Shown here piece after piece: positions 6,103-6,150 of a stretch of 6,150 bases of DNA. The DNA comes from Candidatus Peribacteraceae bacterium (GTDB lineage Bacteria; Patescibacteriota; Gracilibacteria; Peribacterales; Peribacteraceae): positions 1-6,150 of the forward strand of contig JALHMU010000051.1 of NCBI GenBank assembly GCA_022843885.1, read 5' to 3'. Position numbers and translations under genes: made by a program. Numbering within the stretch: position 1 is the stretch's first letter; each line of letters begins with the position of its first letter. The notes below the pieces were generated by a model that saw only the letters and a list, made by a program, of their open reading frames with translations, made no database searches and was not told the origin of the DNA.

Positions 6103-6132
6103 ATCTTATCCCAAAACGAAGTGATCAGTCAT
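6103..6132 (-). promoter_or_regulatory. Candidate sigma70-like promoter for the cluster
   Basis: Read on the minus strand, a -35-like ATGACT (6127-6132) and a -10-like TAAGAT (6103-6108) are separated by 18 bp. Each matches four of six consensus bases. Transcription would start near 6096, about 14 nt before the ATG at 6082. The -35 lies within an inverted repeat, which could be an operator or an upstream terminator. The spacing is good but the boxes are only moderate. Confidence 0.35.
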
Positions 6133-6138
6133 CACTTC
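6118..6138. repeat. Inverted repeat, 8-bp arms and 5-nt loop, upstream of the GspH-like gene
   Basis: GAAGTGAT (6118-6125) and ATCACTTC (6131-6138) are perfect reverse complements around the loop CAGTC. On the minus strand the hairpin is followed by GTTTTGGG, a short T run, so it could be a weak intrinsic terminator of a gene beyond the right edge. It also covers the proposed -35 of the GspH-like gene, so a regulator-binding site is the alternative. The repeat is certain; its function is not. Confidence 0.5.
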
Positions 6139-6150
6139 CGAAAACCTACA

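Overview
The window holds four genes, all on the minus strand and read from high to low coordinates. Together they look like a minor-pilin (pseudopilin) cluster of a type IV pilus or type II secretion-like machine. In transcription order they are: a GspH/FimT-like pilin (5531-6082), a PilV/GspI-like pilin carrying a large beta-propeller (3468-5426), a PilW/GspJ-like pilin carrying a six-bladed NHL propeller and a C-terminal LamG-like domain (317-3475), and the 5' part of a PilX/GspK-like gene that runs off the low-coordinate edge (1-268). This H-I-J-K order matches the fimU-pilV-pilW-pilX order of type IV pilus minor-pilin operons and the gspH-I-J-K order of type II secretion operons.

The unusual point is the size and build of the two middle proteins. 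Ordinary PilV and PilW are roughly 150-250 residues; here they are 652 and 1052 residues. Each keeps an intact prepilin N terminus (Gly at the cleavage site, Glu at +5) and a pilin-sized head, then continues into large beta-rich modules. In known systems PilV, PilW and PilX form a pilus-tip complex that carries PilY1, a separate protein with a beta-propeller. My reading, which is inference, is that propeller and lectin-like modules have here been fused directly onto the tip pilins, giving an adhesive or sensing pilus tip. No separate PilY1 gene is visible, but the cluster continues past the window edge.

Layout: 6083-6150 holds a candidate promoter overlapping an 8-bp inverted repeat. A 104-bp gap (5427-5530) separates genes 1 and 2 and holds a good sigma70-like promoter candidate. 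Genes 2 and 3 overlap by 8 bp, and genes 3 and 4 are 48 bp apart. None of the four starts has a recognisable Shine-Dalgarno sequence. There are no RNA genes, mobile elements or CRISPR arrays, and no non-coding stretch longer than 104 bp.

Organism: the standard code is used (TGG for Trp, stops TAA, TAA and TAG), and base composition is near 50% GC by eye. The pilin heads, the PilX-like Cys pattern and the oversized modular pilins resemble proteins I know from Patescibacteria/CPR genomes, perhaps a moderate-GC lineage such as Peribacteria. That placement is a guess from protein style, not something the sequence proves.
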